Assembly (NCBI GenBank): GCA_002435145.1
Contig: DJLT01000119.1
Location: 1-63,020 of the forward strand
From: Neptuniibacter sp. UBA6509
GTDB lineage: Bacteria; Pseudomonadota; Gammaproteobacteria; Pseudomonadales; Balneatricaceae
Length of the DNA: 63,020 nucleotides
Direction: 5' to 3'
Shown: positions 17,220 through 27,042 of the stretch, piece by piece
Layout of the letters: each line of letters opens with the position of its first letter
How positions within the stretch are numbered: position 1 is the first letter of the stretch
Translations under genes and position numbers: made by a program
Notes under the pieces: generated by a model
Told to the model about the DNA's origin: nothing
Seen by the model: the letters and a program-made list of their open reading frames with translations, nothing else
The model's database searches: none

Positions 17220-19085
17220 TTAGTTTACTTTAAATTGGCTGATGATCTGTTGTAGATAAGATGCCTGTTTCGCAACTTCTTCACTCGCTTCTGCATTCTG
17301 CCCAACCTGTTCGTTAGCGACTTCAACGATGCTTTGTATACGCTCAGCATTGCTATTTATTTCACTCGCTACTGCTGTTTGCTGTTCGACGGCTGCTGCA
17401 ACTTGAGCAGTCATGTCAACGATATGGGTTGCATCATTCATGATGGTATCCAGTGCGCTGATGCTGGATCCTGCTTCGTCAGCACTTAAGGCACTCAGCT
17501 CAACACTGCGCTGCATAAGGCTCGAAACCTGGGCCGTTTGCTGTTGAAGGTCATTAATCATGGTGTCAATTTCAGTCGCTGATTCTTGGCTTCGGCCAGC
17601 TAGTCCCCGCACTTCATCAGCAACTACTGAGAACCCTCTGCCATGGTCACCCGCTCTAGCTGCCTCAATTGAGGCGTTTAATGCTAGAAGGTTTGTCTGT
17701 TCTGCAATGCCTTTAATAACATCAAGAACGGTACCAATCTTAGTACTGTTTTCTTCCAGAAGTGTCACGGCGCCTGAGCTTTGGTTTGCACCTTCAGCAA
17801 GGTTGTTTATATTGTCGATTGCCAGTGTGATAATGCGTTGCCCTTCTTGGGCACTGCTCTGCGAGTTATTTGCTGTTTGAGCCGTCAACTCGGTGTTGTG
17901 AGAGATCTCACGCATCGCACCTTCCATTTCCTGTACTGCCGCTGATACTTGAACAATCTCAGTTTTTTGCTCTTCTAGTCCCTGAGACGTTTTAACGCTT
18001 ATGGTAGATACTTGTTCTGCTGCCGCACTAAGTTGAGTGGCGGACTGACTAACTTGTTCAAGAAGTGATTGAAACTCCTCCATCATCTCATTGAAGCTAT
18101 TCCCCATTTCGCCCAATTCATCATTGGCAATCACTTTGTAGCGGATAGACAGGTCTTTATTTTCTTTCGCGTTTACCATCACCTCTTTTAATCTTTGTAG
18201 GCGGGTGACAATGTTGCGGGTAATCCAGAGCGCAATAGTGGAAACGATGATGGCAATGATGATCGCTTGAATAGAGGATAATAGCTGGATTGAGGTGATC
18301 TCATTATCAAGACGTTCTGTTATCTCGATTGCTTGACCCGCGAGTATCTCTTCTGATTGATGTATGATTTCCCGAAGTTCCCCATGAAGGCCTTCTTTAC
18401 TGCTAAGCCCAAGCTTGTCGTAGTTATCAATTAAGGCATTAAATTTGGTGCGATATTCAATTAATAGGGCGTTGGTTTGTTCTATCTCTTCTGGGTTTAT
18501 TAGCGTTTCTTCAACACTGCTTAAGAGTTTTTCGATATTCGCTTCAAATTTGTCGCGGTATCTTAAGTCTTTTCTTAATAGAAAGTCTTTCTCATTACGG
18601 CGTAATTGAAGGATGTCTGCTAATAATCTGAAACTATTATATTCTTTAACTTTAGTTTCGGCACCGTGTACTGCATTGCGTAGTGCGCCGTGTAGCCCAG
18701 ATTCATGGGAGAGACCGATCTTTTTTTTTAGATCAACTAATTTATGAAAAACCTTGTTGTACTGGTAGATAACCTCTTGTAACTTTTTGGTTTTGTCATG
18801 CGGAATTTCAGAGTGATCTAAGTGTTCTACAAGTGTCATCAGTTGCTGTTGGAAACGATCGGTGGTTTCATCAAATCGCTTTACATACTTTTCATCATTA
18901 CGGGCCAAAAAGTCTTTCTCATGACGTCTTAGTGTGAGCATCGTACTTTGTAAGTTACTTACTTCTGTTTCGGCACTTTTAAGGCTTGCAACATTTGTAA
19001 TGGCTAAATGGAGTAGGCCGTACATCGAGGCGATAGAGATGATGATGAATAAAATTAAAGCGCTTAGTTTTGTTTTGATTGTCAT
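17220..19085 (-). CDS. Methyl-accepting chemotaxis protein with HBM ligand-binding domain
   Basis: A 621-residue transmembrane chemoreceptor. TM1 is at about 8-30, and a periplasmic region of about 240 residues carries two copies of the motif RRxEKDFLxRxDxxYxxxF ([15 protein letters not shown] and [15 protein letters not shown]). The repeat is the hallmark of the helical bimodular (HBM) sensor domain known from Pseudomonas McpS, which binds organic acids of the TCA cycle. TM2 is at about 268-288, then HAMP, and a signalling domain with the highly conserved hairpin tip [32 protein letters not shown] (described, not pasted in full elsewhere). No linked chemotaxis genes. The ligand of this receptor is not determinable here. 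Confidence 0.92.
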   Translation of the reverse strand: MTIKTKLSALILFIIISIASMYGLLHLAITNVASLKSAETEVSNLQSTMLTLRRHEKDFLARNDEKYVKRFDETTDRFQQQLMTLVEHLDHSEIPHDKTKKLQEVIYQYNKVFHKLVDLKKKIGLSHESGLHGALRNAVHGAETKVKEYNSFRLLADILQLRRNEKDFLLRKDLRYRDKFEANIEKLLSSVEETLINPEEIEQTNALLIEYRTKFNALIDNYDKLGLSSKEGLHGELREIIHQSEEILAGQAIEITERLDNEITSIQLLSSIQAIIIAIIVSTIALWITRNIVTRLQRLKEVMVNAKENKDLSIRYKVIANDELGEMGNSFNEMMEEFQSLLEQVSQSATQLSAAAEQVSTISVKTSQGLEEQKTEIVQVSAAVQEMEGAMREISHNTELTAQTANNSQSSAQEGQRIITLAIDNINNLAEGANQSSGAVTLLEENSTKIGTVLDVIKGIAEQTNLLALNASIEAARAGDHGRGFSVVADEVRGLAGRSQESATEIDTMINDLQQQTAQVSSLMQRSVELSALSADEAGSSISALDTIMNDATHIVDMTAQVAAAVEQQTAVASEINSNAERIQSIVEVANEQVGQNAEASEEVAKQASYLQQIISQFKVN

Positions 19086-19201
19086 GAATATAATGCCTAA
19101 GTAAGTACACTATTACGTTTAACCCATCCTTGTTACATGTTACTAATTTATTATTTTAAAACTTAGTACAAATAGATCAATATTGCTCAGAATTTTATTA
19201 A

Positions 19202-20344
19202 TTACTTGATGAAAATTGACAATAAGTCATTTAAAAAATATTGCCCATTATTCGTTGGTTGAAGCATCTCGGGTCTTTTGCTCAGTAATTCTTTGTCGCG
19301 AGCTTCTTTTAGTTCTGCTTCGATGAAGTCTAAGCAGAGCCCAGTACGCTTAGGGAATAGCTCAGCTGGCACGCCCTGACAGAGCCTTAAGGTATTAAGC
19401 ATAAATTCGAAAGGAAGCTCTTCTCGAGTGATTTCCGTCTCCCCTGCTAACCTTGTCGACTTCTGCATGTAGGCTTTGGGTTGTTTCTGTTTCCAGCGTC
19501 GGATAATTTTCTGTTCTTGCAGAAGAGTAATCTTGCCATGGGCTCCAGCGCCTATGCCTAAATAATCACCAAAGCGCCAATAGTTTAAATTATGACGAGA
19601 TTGCTGCTCAGGTGATTTTGCATATGCGGATACTTCATATTGCTTGTACCCCGCACTCTGGATAAGTGCGAGTCCTTGTTCTTGTATATCCCAAAGGGTT
19701 TCATCTATTGGAAGAATAGGGGTATGGGTATGAAACTCAGTATTAGGCTCAATAGTTAGTTGATACCAAGAAAGGTGATCGGGTTGGAGTGCTATCGCTT
19801 GTTTTAGATCGGCCAAAGCTCCTGAGCAGTCTTGTCCCGGCAGTCCATGCATTAAATCAAGGTTAAACCTAGGAAATAATTCACGGGCCATTGTGGCCGC
19901 TTTGATCGCTTCTTCTGCGCTATGAATTCTGCCTAGGGAGGTCAGGTGCGAGTCGTTAAAGCTCTGTATACCTATAGATAGACGATTAATACCGGCATCA
20001 AGGAAACCGATAAATTTAGCCTGCTCAAATGTCCCCGGGTTTGCTTCGAGGGTGATCTCTGCATCTTTATCGATAGGGATAATCTGATCGATTTGGTCGA
20101 GTAGTTTTTTGAAACTATCAGCAGAAAACAGACTCGGTGTGCCTCCGCCTATAAAAATCGTTTGGATAGTCCGGCCTTGGGCTAAATGCTGCTCTTCCTT
20201 TAGATCTTCCAGAAGGCATTGTATGTATTCCGCTTCAGGTAGCTCACCACGCTGAGCATGTGAATTAAAATCACAGTAGGGGCATTTACGTACGCACCAA
20301 GGGACATGAATATATAGGGAGAGTGGTGGCAGTTCTAAACTCAT
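19202..20344 (-). CDS. hemW: Radical SAM heme chaperone HemW
   Basis: A 380-residue HemN-like protein now known as a heme chaperone. The radical SAM cysteines C17, C21 and C24 (CVRKCPYC) are followed by Asp, so the extra cysteine of true coproporphyrinogen dehydrogenase HemN is absent. IFIGGGTPSLF, EANPGTFE and SIGIQSFND are the SAM-binding and TIM-barrel blocks. The gene follows rdgB on the same strand, as in Pseudomonas. The name hemN would be a misannotation. Confidence 0.93.
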   Translation of the reverse strand: MSLELPPLSLYIHVPWCVRKCPYCDFNSHAQRGELPEAEYIQCLLEDLKEEQHLAQGRTIQTIFIGGGTPSLFSADSFKKLLDQIDQIIPIDKDAEITLEANPGTFEQAKFIGFLDAGINRLSIGIQSFNDSHLTSLGRIHSAEEAIKAATMARELFPRFNLDLMHGLPGQDCSGALADLKQAIALQPDHLSWYQLTIEPNTEFHTHTPILPIDETLWDIQEQGLALIQSAGYKQYEVSAYAKSPEQQSRHNLNYWRFGDYLGIGAGAHGKITLLQEQKIIRRWKQKQPKAYMQKSTRLAGETEITREELPFEFMLNTLRLCQGVPAELFPKRTGLCLDFIEAELKEARDKELLSKRPEMLQPTNNGQYFLNDLLSIFIK

Positions 20345-20373
20345 TATTATCCTATTGGTGCGCTTCTTTAAGG

Positions 20374-20988
20374 CTATTTAAGGTAAGGCTCAATCGTCTT
20401 TTTAAGTAAGGCTACGGCCTGGCCTCGGTGACTCAGCTGGTTTTTCTGCTCAGGTGGCAGTTGCGCAGAGGCTTTATCAAGTTCAGAGATCCAGAAAAGC
20501 GGATCATAGCCAAAGCCATTGTCGCCGCAAGATTCTTCCAGAATAACGCCTTCCCAAGTGCCTTGGCAGATTAGAGGGGTTGGGTCGTTGGCGTGGCGCA
20601 TAAAGGCAAGTACACAGCGAAAGCGCGCAGTTCTTTTTTTAGCAGGAATGCCTTCCAGTTTTTCTAGTAAGAGCGCATTGTTTTTCTCATCGGTTGCTTG
20701 CTCGCCGGAAAAACGTGCAGAATAAATGCCGGGTGATCCATCGAGTGCATCCACTTCTAGCCCAGAGTCATCCGCTAAGGCTGCAAACCCCGTTTCAGTA
20801 GCCGCGTGGCGCGCCTTTAAAATGGCATTCTCAACAAAACTTAGCCCAGTCTCTTCAGCGTCGATAACATTGAATTCTGATTGAGGAATAACTTCAACAT
20901 GTAGATCTTTGAGGACATGATTGAACTCTTTAAGCTTTCCTTTATTACCACTGGCTAAAACAATTTTGTTAATCATGCTGTTACTCAT
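20374..20988 (-). CDS. rdgB: dITP/XTP pyrophosphatase (Ham1/RdgB)
   Basis: A 204-residue house-cleaning nucleotide pyrophosphatase that removes dITP, dXTP and ITP. Visible motifs: LASGNKGKLKEF (substrate binding), the acidic pair in ADDSGLEVDAL, GxYSARFSGE, and CxDNGFGYDPLF and LSHRGQA at the C-terminus. ATG 20988 is used; Met5 (20976) is an alternative. Same-strand neighbour of hemW. Confidence 0.95.
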   Translation of the reverse strand: MSNSMINKIVLASGNKGKLKEFNHVLKDLHVEVIPQSEFNVIDAEETGLSFVENAILKARHAATETGFAALADDSGLEVDALDGSPGIYSARFSGEQATDEKNNALLLEKLEGIPAKKRTARFRCVLAFMRHANDPTPLICQGTWEGVILEESCGDNGFGYDPLFWISELDKASAQLPPEQKNQLSHRGQAVALLKKTIEPYLK

Positions 20989-21026
20989 TTAGACGCGTAG
21001 AATGTCATTTGTTGGCTGAATATAAA

Positions 21027-21051
21027 AAAGGTGCCATCACCGAGCACCTTT
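21027..21051 (-). terminator. Rho-independent terminator after the metX-metW-DUF4426 group
   Basis: On the minus strand a stem AAAGGTGC/GCACCTTT with a 9 nt loop runs into a T-rich tail. It lies between the DUF4426 stop and the rdgB start, so rdgB-hemW needs its own promoter or read-through. Confidence 0.75.
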
Positions 21052-21074
21052 GATCTATACGGTTTTATTTAGAG

Positions 21075-21524
21075 CTAATCTTCATAAAACTGCTGTTCAA
21101 ATTTAATAGTGAAGGCTGGATTATTTGGGTCTGGTTGTACATCAAACGTGATGCGAAAAACCTGTCTGTTTGTAAACCCAAACTGACCTAGGTAATAAAT
21201 TGCATCGCCTTCATCGATCTTTTTAAACGACATCTTTTGAACTTGCCCAGCCAGGTTTGAAGCTTCGCCACTCACAAGTGCGCTAACGGGTACTTTTTTA
21301 TCGCCCTCCATTTTGAGGACTGATACATTCAAAAACGCTCTACGCTTGCTGCGTTGAATATCTAAATTCTTCGCTACATTGGGTTGAACAAATGTGCTGT
21401 TAAACGCGTTGTAGTGAATTTCGTAATCACCATGAACGACGAACTGCTCAGCCAGTGCGGATTGGCTGATTAGCGTTACCGCCGCTATCAGTACTGTGGC
21501 TGCCCATTTAGTTAGTTGCTTCAT
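21075..21524 (-). CDS. DUF4426 domain periplasmic protein
   Basis: A 149-residue exported protein. The signal peptide is clear (KKWAA-like basic start, hydrophobic core, cleavage after SALA at about residue 25). The mature part is a small beta-rich domain containing HYNAFNSTF and LNVSVLK. The family has no known function, but genes of this family sit directly after metW in Pseudomonas and relatives, and here the gap is 12 bp. No cysteines or catalytic motif are seen. Confidence 0.85.
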   Translation of the reverse strand: MKQLTKWAATVLIAAVTLISQSALAEQFVVHGDYEIHYNAFNSTFVQPNVAKNLDIQRSKRRAFLNVSVLKMEGDKKVPVSALVSGEASNLAGQVQKMSFKKIDEGDAIYYLGQFGFTNRQVFRITFDVQPDPNNPAFTIKFEQQFYED

Positions 21525-21536
21525 TATCTGTCTCGC

Positions 21537-22127
21537 TTATTTAGTAATACGGTAGATTGCAATTTCACCTAGCATATTTGGCCATAGATGAATCCACCAG
21601 CGATGTTGATGGCTATTGTCGACAACAGTGCGATCCATAATGTAAATGTTTTTTTCTACACACAAACGCTCGAAATCTTTAAATGTACAGAAATGTGTAT
21701 TGGGAGTGTTATACCAAGTATAGGGTAGAAATTTAGATACAGGCATCTGCCCACGAAATGCAAGATAGCCACGCGCGCGCCAATGACCGAAGTTGGGGAA
21801 GGTGACTATGCACTCTTTTCCGATACGCAGCATCTCTTCTACGATTTCGTCAGGACGCATCATGATCTGTATCGCTTGTGTCATGATGACCGTATCGAAT
21901 GTATTGTCCTTGATCGAGGCTAGCCCTTCCTCAATATCTTGTTCGATAACATTCACGCCCTTGCTGATACATTGCGTAATATTTTCAGGGCCAATTTCTA
22001 AACCATATCCAGAGGCTTGCTTCTCTGTTTGCAAGTGATGCAATAGCTCTCCATCGCCACAGCATAGATCCAGAACACGTTTTCCGGGCTCAACCCAATC
22101 TTTAATTAAGTCTAAATCGGCGCGCAT
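21537..22127 (-). CDS. metW: Methionine biosynthesis protein MetW
   Basis: A 196-residue Rossmann-fold SAM-dependent methyltransferase-like protein. Motif I is VLDLCCGDGELL (D20 to L29). MetW is required together with MetX for homoserine acylation in pseudomonads, although its biochemical role is not settled. Its ATG shares one base with the metX stop, so translation is coupled. Confidence 0.93.
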   Translation of the reverse strand: MRADLDLIKDWVEPGKRVLDLCCGDGELLHHLQTEKQASGYGLEIGPENITQCISKGVNVIEQDIEEGLASIKDNTFDTVIMTQAIQIMMRPDEIVEEMLRIGKECIVTFPNFGHWRARGYLAFRGQMPVSKFLPYTWYNTPNTHFCTFKDFERLCVEKNIYIMDRTVVDNSHQHRWWIHLWPNMLGEIAIYRITK

Positions 22128-23296
22128 TAGATCGTCTCCTGGCTGTTAAGGGAGGGTGTATCCCCTTCAACTCGCTGCATATAGGCTTTAAATACATCGA
22201 GATAGCGCGGAATGGGTATCAAAAACGCATCATGCCCTTGCGCTGCTTCGATTTCGGCATAGCTGACTTGCTTGTCTGCGTATACTAATGCGTCCACGAT
22301 CTCTTGAGAACGTTCGGGTGAGAAACGCCAGTCAGTCGTGAATGAAATTACCATGAATTTCGCAGTGGCTTTGGAAAGCACCTGGGAAAGTGATTCCCCC
22401 GTTTTTGCAGTGGGATCAAAATAATCCAATGCTTTGGTCATTAACAAATAGGTGTTGGCATCAAACTCTGTCGAGAAACGTTCACCTTGATAGCGTAGAT
22501 AAGATTCAATTTCGAATTGTGGAGTGAAATCGTAACTAATTTCACCTGAACGAAGATCGCGGCCAAACTTACTTTTCATTCCGTCATCTGAAAGATATGT
22601 AATATGGCCTAACATGCGGGCTAGCATGAGTCCGACTTTAGGGACTTCATTTTGTTCATAGTAATGACCCCCATGAAATTGAGAGTCTTTACTAATCGCT
22701 TGGCGAGCCACTTCATTAAATGCAATGTTTTGTGCAGATAGCTTAGGTGCTGCGGCAATCACCATGCAGTGACGTAAACGATCAGGGTAATTAATTGACC
22801 ATTGCAATGCCTGCATACCGCCAAGGCTGCCACCAATGATGGCGGCAAACTGTTCAATTTTATAATAATCTGCAAGACGTGCTTGGCTCTCTACCCAGTC
22901 ATCAACCGTCATAATAGGGAAGTCAGGGCCATAAGGTTTGCCCGTTTTAGGGTTAACTTGGTTAGGTCCTGTGGATCCGTGGCAACCGCCTAGGTTATTG
23001 AGAGCGATAACAAAGAATTTATTGGTATCAATGACTTTGCCTGGCCCGATAGCCGAATCCCACCACCCCGGTTTTTTATCATCCATGCTGTAATAACCTG
23101 CTACATGGTGATTACCGGAAAGAGCATGGCAAATTAAAATAGCGTTTGAACAATCGCTATTGAGCTCACCGTAGGTTTCAACTGTTAGATGGTAAGCATC
23201 TAAGGTGCGTCCACAGCTTAAATGTAGAGGCTCAGTAAACTCGATTGATTGGGCTTGGACGATTCCGACAGAATCTTCTGGAATAACTGCGGGCAT
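22127..23296 (-). CDS. metX: Homoserine O-acyltransferase MetX
   Basis: A 389-residue alpha/beta-hydrolase enzyme for the first committed step of methionine synthesis, acylating homoserine. The nucleophile is S157 in GGSLGGMQ; the oxyanion region is HALSGNHH, and the catalytic Asp and His are in TTDWRFSP (about 320) and QGHDAFLI (about 353). MetX proteins paired with MetW in gammaproteobacteria often use succinyl-CoA rather than acetyl-CoA; the sequence alone does not settle it here. Directly coupled to metW. Confidence 0.93.
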   Translation of the reverse strand: MPAVIPEDSVGIVQAQSIEFTEPLHLSCGRTLDAYHLTVETYGELNSDCSNAILICHALSGNHHVAGYYSMDDKKPGWWDSAIGPGKVIDTNKFFVIALNNLGGCHGSTGPNQVNPKTGKPYGPDFPIMTVDDWVESQARLADYYKIEQFAAIIGGSLGGMQALQWSINYPDRLRHCMVIAAAPKLSAQNIAFNEVARQAISKDSQFHGGHYYEQNEVPKVGLMLARMLGHITYLSDDGMKSKFGRDLRSGEISYDFTPQFEIESYLRYQGERFSTEFDANTYLLMTKALDYFDPTAKTGESLSQVLSKATAKFMVISFTTDWRFSPERSQEIVDALVYADKQVSYAEIEAAQGHDAFLIPIPRYLDVFKAYMQRVEGDTPSLNSQETI

Positions 23297-23664
23297 TTCT
23301 TAACTCGACTCTTAAAAATACTAACTATCAACGTTTCATAGTGTTGTGCGTTTTAACACAGTATTGAGCTTCACATTTCATAAAAAATGAGGAGGTGGCT
23401 CTGAGGAATGTAAGAAAAGGCTGCCATGTTCAGGAGTCTCAATATTCAGTTGCTTAGGTTGTATCTATTTAGGTTCTGCTATTTTAACGCGTTTTGGACG
23501 CGCAAGCTCGCCCTTGATCATTGTGACTGCATTTTTAGCTACCCAGAACTATTTGGCAAGCAGTTTTATGAGATGAATATTTATATCGCTGGATAGACGT
23601 TTTTAGTTTATGAATTGTTTGTGGCAGAGCAGAACTCTGACTGCCACAAACGGAGTATTAGGGT
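23297..23664. other. 368 bp intergenic region between metX and yggT
   Basis: No coding frame with a ribosome binding site was found on either strand. It holds the metX leader on the minus strand and a strong hairpin just after the yggT stop (separate entry). I see no known riboswitch; in particular no SAM riboswitch fold was recognised, although this is judged by eye. Confidence 0.6.
23617..23651 (-). terminator. Hairpin downstream of yggT, without U-tract
   Basis: A perfect 11 bp stem GTTTGTGGCAG/CTGCCACAAAC with a 13 nt loop begins 14 bp after the yggT stop on the minus strand. No T-run follows in either direction, so it is more likely an mRNA 3' end stabiliser or a Rho-region hairpin than an intrinsic terminator. 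Confidence 0.45.
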
Positions 23665-24210
23665 TTAGTATAATAAGCGGCCTAATTGAGATTGTACTAT
23701 CTGAATCACCAAGAAAATCAGTATCGGTGAAAGATCAAGGCCTCCAATGGACGGAATAACCTTGCGGGCTAGTTTAAATAGAGGCTCTGTTAATTGTTGA
23801 ATAAGTTGGGGGCCCGGATGGTAGCTACCTGGAGCTACCCAGCTGATAATAACGGAAGCCAGTACTGCCCAAAAATAGATGGTCAGAATGGCATCTAGTA
23901 CGCCGACAACTGAAAGTACAATCAGCTGAAGAATATTAGGCATTGCCATGCCTGCGACTAGGATAATTAGTGTGAGTACTAACAGCTTGATCGCTACAGC
24001 ATAAAATAATGCTGATAAATCTACCTTGCCAATTTTAGGGAAAACCCTGCTAATTGCGAGCACGGGAACATTGGTTATCTTGGCAATGGCTTGAGAAATG
24101 GGATTGTAATAGTCTGCATGAGACACTTGGAGTAGAAAACGCAGTATGATGACAAATGCATACATTTCACCAAGTGTTCGGATAATCAGAATGATTGGAT
24201 CCTGTGCCAT
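23665..24210 (-). CDS. yggT: YggT family inner-membrane protein
   Basis: A 181-residue membrane protein with two YggT repeats, each with a pair of hydrophobic helices (roughly 10-90 and 100-180). RFLLQVSHADYYNPISQAI and the repeated PLFKLARKVIPSIGGLDLSPI block are the family signatures. YggT proteins are linked to osmotic or ion stress and to membrane insertion in other bacteria, without a settled role. ATG 24210 follows AGG by 7 bp and gives the usual N-terminus; a longer frame to 24255 is less likely. Lies downstream of proC as in Pseudomonas. Confidence 0.88.
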   Translation of the reverse strand: MAQDPIILIIRTLGEMYAFVIILRFLLQVSHADYYNPISQAIAKITNVPVLAISRVFPKIGKVDLSALFYAVAIKLLVLTLIILVAGMAMPNILQLIVLSVVGVLDAILTIYFWAVLASVIISWVAPGSYHPGPQLIQQLTEPLFKLARKVIPSIGGLDLSPILIFLVIQIVQSQLGRLLY

Positions 24211-24338
24211 AACAATGCCTATAATATAAGTAGTTAAAAGGGTTGAGCAGTTCAATATCTTCTCTATATGACAGTAAAGTATAGAGTCTTGTTTGGTGAA
24301 GTTGAACTGCTACCTTAATTGATTAAAGTTTCTATGTA

Positions 24339-25166
24339 TTAATCTTTTCCTAGCTCTACGGCCAGTTCTTCGGAGCGGTCATTGCATGCTTTCATCGCTT
24401 TATCAAAAAGTTCAGGTAAGCCACCGTCAATAAAATTAAGAATAGCTTGTTCTGTTGTGCCGTTGGGTGAAGTCACACGGCGGCGCAGTTCATCTGGGGC
24501 TACATCGCTGCTTTGGGCCATTTTAGCCGCACCTAAAGCGGTTTGTAATGTAAGCTGAGTCGCCGTGTTTTCTGTAAGACCTAGTTTCTTGCCCGCATCT
24601 ATCATTGATTCCATAACAAGGAAAAAATAAGCGGGGCCCGATCCGGACACGGCTGTAACCGCATCTAATTGGGTTTCTTCTTCTACCCATAATGTGATGC
24701 CTGCTGCTTTTAAAACAGTTTCGGCCTGTTGTTTTTGCTCGGCTTTTACATGAGGGTTGGCAAATAAACCGCTAGCGCCTGTTTGTACTAAAGAGGGTGT
24801 GTTTGGCATGCAGCGAACAATTGCGGTATTACCGCCTAGCCATCGTTCCATACTGTCAGTCATTATGCCAGCCGCAACTGATACGATCAGAGGCTGATTC
24901 TGTTGAACGCTTGGTGCAATCGCTAAAGAGACTGTTTTTAGTACTTGAGGTTTGACTGCGAGCACTACCACATTTGCAGCGCTCACCGCTTGATTGTTAT
25001 CTGTTGTTGTCTTTAGACCTTGATCAGCTAAATCAGTGAGGCGTTCTGCGTTAGGTTCGCTTGCCCAAATCTTATCTGCAGGGTAGCCGTTACTTAGCAG
25101 ACCACCAATGATTGCGCGGGCCATATTGCCAGCACCAATAAATGCGAGAACAGGTTGTGTGTTCAC
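24339..25166 (-). CDS. proC: Pyrroline-5-carboxylate reductase
   Basis: A 275-residue NAD(P)H-dependent enzyme for the last step of proline synthesis. N-terminal Rossmann motif FIGAGNMARAIIGGL; VLAVKPQ and RCMPNTPSLV are the family blocks, and the C-terminal helical domain has AVSGSGPAYFF and the DELRRRVTSPNGTTEQAI segment. Complete in length. Same-strand neighbours are yggS upstream (34 bp) and yggT downstream. Confidence 0.97.
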   Translation of the reverse strand: MNTQPVLAFIGAGNMARAIIGGLLSNGYPADKIWASEPNAERLTDLADQGLKTTTDNNQAVSAANVVVLAVKPQVLKTVSLAIAPSVQQNQPLIVSVAAGIMTDSMERWLGGNTAIVRCMPNTPSLVQTGASGLFANPHVKAEQKQQAETVLKAAGITLWVEEETQLDAVTAVSGSGPAYFFLVMESMIDAGKKLGLTENTATQLTLQTALGAAKMAQSSDVAPDELRRRVTSPNGTTEQAILNFIDGGLPELFDKAMKACNDRSEELAVELGKD

Positions 25167-25199
25167 TTTGAATTCCTTACGACTGTATTTGCTAAGTTC

Positions 25200-25901
25200 T
25201 TAGTTGCTGGAAACGGTTTTTACCCGTTGGCCAAATATGGCGGTGCCGATTCTTACAATCGTTGCACCTTCGGAAATTGCCGCATCGATGTCTCCAGACA
25301 TACCCATGGATAAGGTATCTAAATGAGGGTGACGCTTTTGTAATTCAAGTTGTAGCGCCTTCATTTTTCTAAAAGCGAGGTGCTGTTCATCTTCATTCTT
25401 GGTGGCTTTAGGGATAGCCATTAAACCACGTAAATTGATATTAGGGAGCTTGCTGATCTCTTCAGCTAATTTAGGCAATTCTAGGGGAAGGCAGCCTGAC
25501 TTGCTCGCTTCTTCGCTAATGTTAACTTGAATGCAGATATTAAGAGGCGTTAAATCGTTAGGCCTTTGGCTCGATAAGCGTTGGGCAATTTTAAACCGGT
25601 CTACGGTATGCACCCAGTCAAAATTTTCGGCAATAGGTTTCGTCTTATTCGATTGTATTGGTCCAATAAAGTGCCATGTAATATCTAGAGACTTCAGAAC
25701 CTCAATTTTATCTAGACTTTCTTGTAGATAGTTTTCACCGAAATCTCTTTGGCCATTATCGTAGGCATCTTTCAAATCGCTGGCTGGGCGGGTTTTGCTA
25801 ACGGCGAGTAGAGTGATGTTTTCTTTGTTTCTTTCAGACTTTACTGCACTAATATCTATTTGTTGACGAACCTGAGTCAGGTTCTCTGCTATTCTTGACA
25901 T
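25200..25901 (-). CDS. yggS: PLP homeostasis protein YggS (PROSC family)
   Basis: A 233-residue fold-type III PLP-binding protein that buffers vitamin B6 and affects amino and keto acid pools. The PLP lysine is in LLAVSKTRPA (about 38); GENYLQES, HFIGPIQSNK, LMAIP and LSMGMSGDI are the usual blocks. ATG 25901 gives the normal N-terminus; a longer frame extends to 25955. It is divergent from pilT across about 85 bp, the arrangement seen in Pseudomonas. Confidence 0.94.
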   Translation of the reverse strand: MSRIAENLTQVRQQIDISAVKSERNKENITLLAVSKTRPASDLKDAYDNGQRDFGENYLQESLDKIEVLKSLDITWHFIGPIQSNKTKPIAENFDWVHTVDRFKIAQRLSSQRPNDLTPLNICIQVNISEEASKSGCLPLELPKLAEEISKLPNINLRGLMAIPKATKNEDEQHLAFRKMKALQLELQKRHPHLDTLSMGMSGDIDAAISEGATIVRIGTAIFGQRVKTVSSN

Positions 25902-25986
25902 ATAATAGAGGCCTAAGGAATTGGATTGAGCCTGACTTTCTGCTAGAACTAACATATCTAAAGCAGCACCGGTTTACAGGAACATT

Positions 25987-27021
25987 ATGGATATTACCGA
26001 ACTTTTATCATTTACCGTACAGCAAGGTGCATCTGACCTGCATATTTCTGCTGGAATGCCTCCCATTATTCGCGTTGATGGTGAGGTACGTCGAATTAAA
26101 CTCCCTTCGTTAGATCATAAACAGGTACATACGCTGATTTATGACATTATGAATGATAAGCAGCGTAAAGAGTATGAAGATGTTTTAGAAACCGATTTCT
26201 CTTTTGAGGTTCCAGGCCTAGCGCGTTTTCGTGTTAACGCTTTTAACCAGAATAGAGGTGCGGGTGCTGTTTTCCGTACTATCCCAAGTAAAGTGCTTAC
26301 ATTAGATGATCTAGGCATGGGTAAAGTATTCCAAGATCTTTCTGAGCTACCGCGCGGACTTGTGCTTGTAACTGGGCCAACGGGCTCTGGTAAAAGTACT
26401 ACGCTTGCGGCAATGATCGATTATGTGAATGATACGCGAGCAGATCATATCCTTACCATTGAGGATCCGATTGAGTTTGTACACGAAAGTAAAAAATGTC
26501 TTGTTAACCAGCGTGAAGTTCATCGTGATACCCATAGCTTCTCGCATGCGCTGCGTTCAGCATTGCGTGAAGATCCAGATATTATATTGGTCGGTGAGAT
26601 GCGTGACCTAGAAACTATTCGCCTAGCGTTGACCGCAGCGGAGACTGGACACTTGGTCTTTGGCACATTGCACACCACATCAGCGGCTAAAACTATTGAC
26701 CGTGTAATCGATGTGTTCCCAGCAGCTGAGAAAGATATGGTGCGTTCAATGCTTTCTGAGTCGTTGATGGGAGTAATTTCTCAAACGTTACTGAAAATGC
26801 CTAAAGGTGGTCGTGTAGCAGCCCATGAAATTATGATTGGTACGCCAGCTATCCGTAACCTTATCCGTGAAGCCAAAGTTGCGCAGATGTATTCAGCTAT
26901 TCAGACGGGGGCTTCATACGGTATGAAAACACTGGATCAATCGCTACAAGAATTAGTGCAAAAAGGTATGATATCACGTGAAACTGCAAGGGAACGTGCA
27001 GCAAATCCGCAGCAGTTCTAA
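25987..27021 (+). CDS. pilT: Type IV pilus retraction ATPase PilT
   Basis: A 344-residue secretion ATPase that powers pilus retraction and twitching. N-terminal PAS-like domain starts DITELLSFTVQQGASDLHIS. The RecA domain has Walker A GPTGSGKST (about 130-138), the Asp box EDPIEF, Walker B ILVGEMRD (about 200-206) and the His box (TLHTTSA). The C-terminal AIRNLIREAKVAQ(M) matches the AIRNLIRE retraction motif of PilT. Length is as in the family. Followed after 21 bp by pilU. Confidence 0.97.
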   Translation: MDITELLSFTVQQGASDLHISAGMPPIIRVDGEVRRIKLPSLDHKQVHTLIYDIMNDKQRKEYEDVLETDFSFEVPGLARFRVNAFNQNRGAGAVFRTIPSKVLTLDDLGMGKVFQDLSELPRGLVLVTGPTGSGKSTTLAAMIDYVNDTRADHILTIEDPIEFVHESKKCLVNQREVHRDTHSFSHALRSALREDPDIILVGEMRDLETIRLALTAAETGHLVFGTLHTTSAAKTIDRVIDVFPAAEKDMVRSMLSESLMGVISQTLLKMPKGGRVAAHEIMIGTPAIRNLIREAKVAQMYSAIQTGASYGMKTLDQSLQELVQKGMISRETARERAANPQQF

Positions 27022-27042
27022 TTTGTTATCTAGGAGATAGGC

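Noticed and set aside
19202-20344. Coproporphyrinogen III dehydrogenase HemN
   Set aside because: The fourth cysteine of HemN is absent and the context is that of HemW.
23297-23664. Possible SAM riboswitch or small gene in front of metX
   Set aside because: No known SAM riboswitch core could be recognised, and short frames with GGAGG-like upstream sequences stop after a few codons or have no start.
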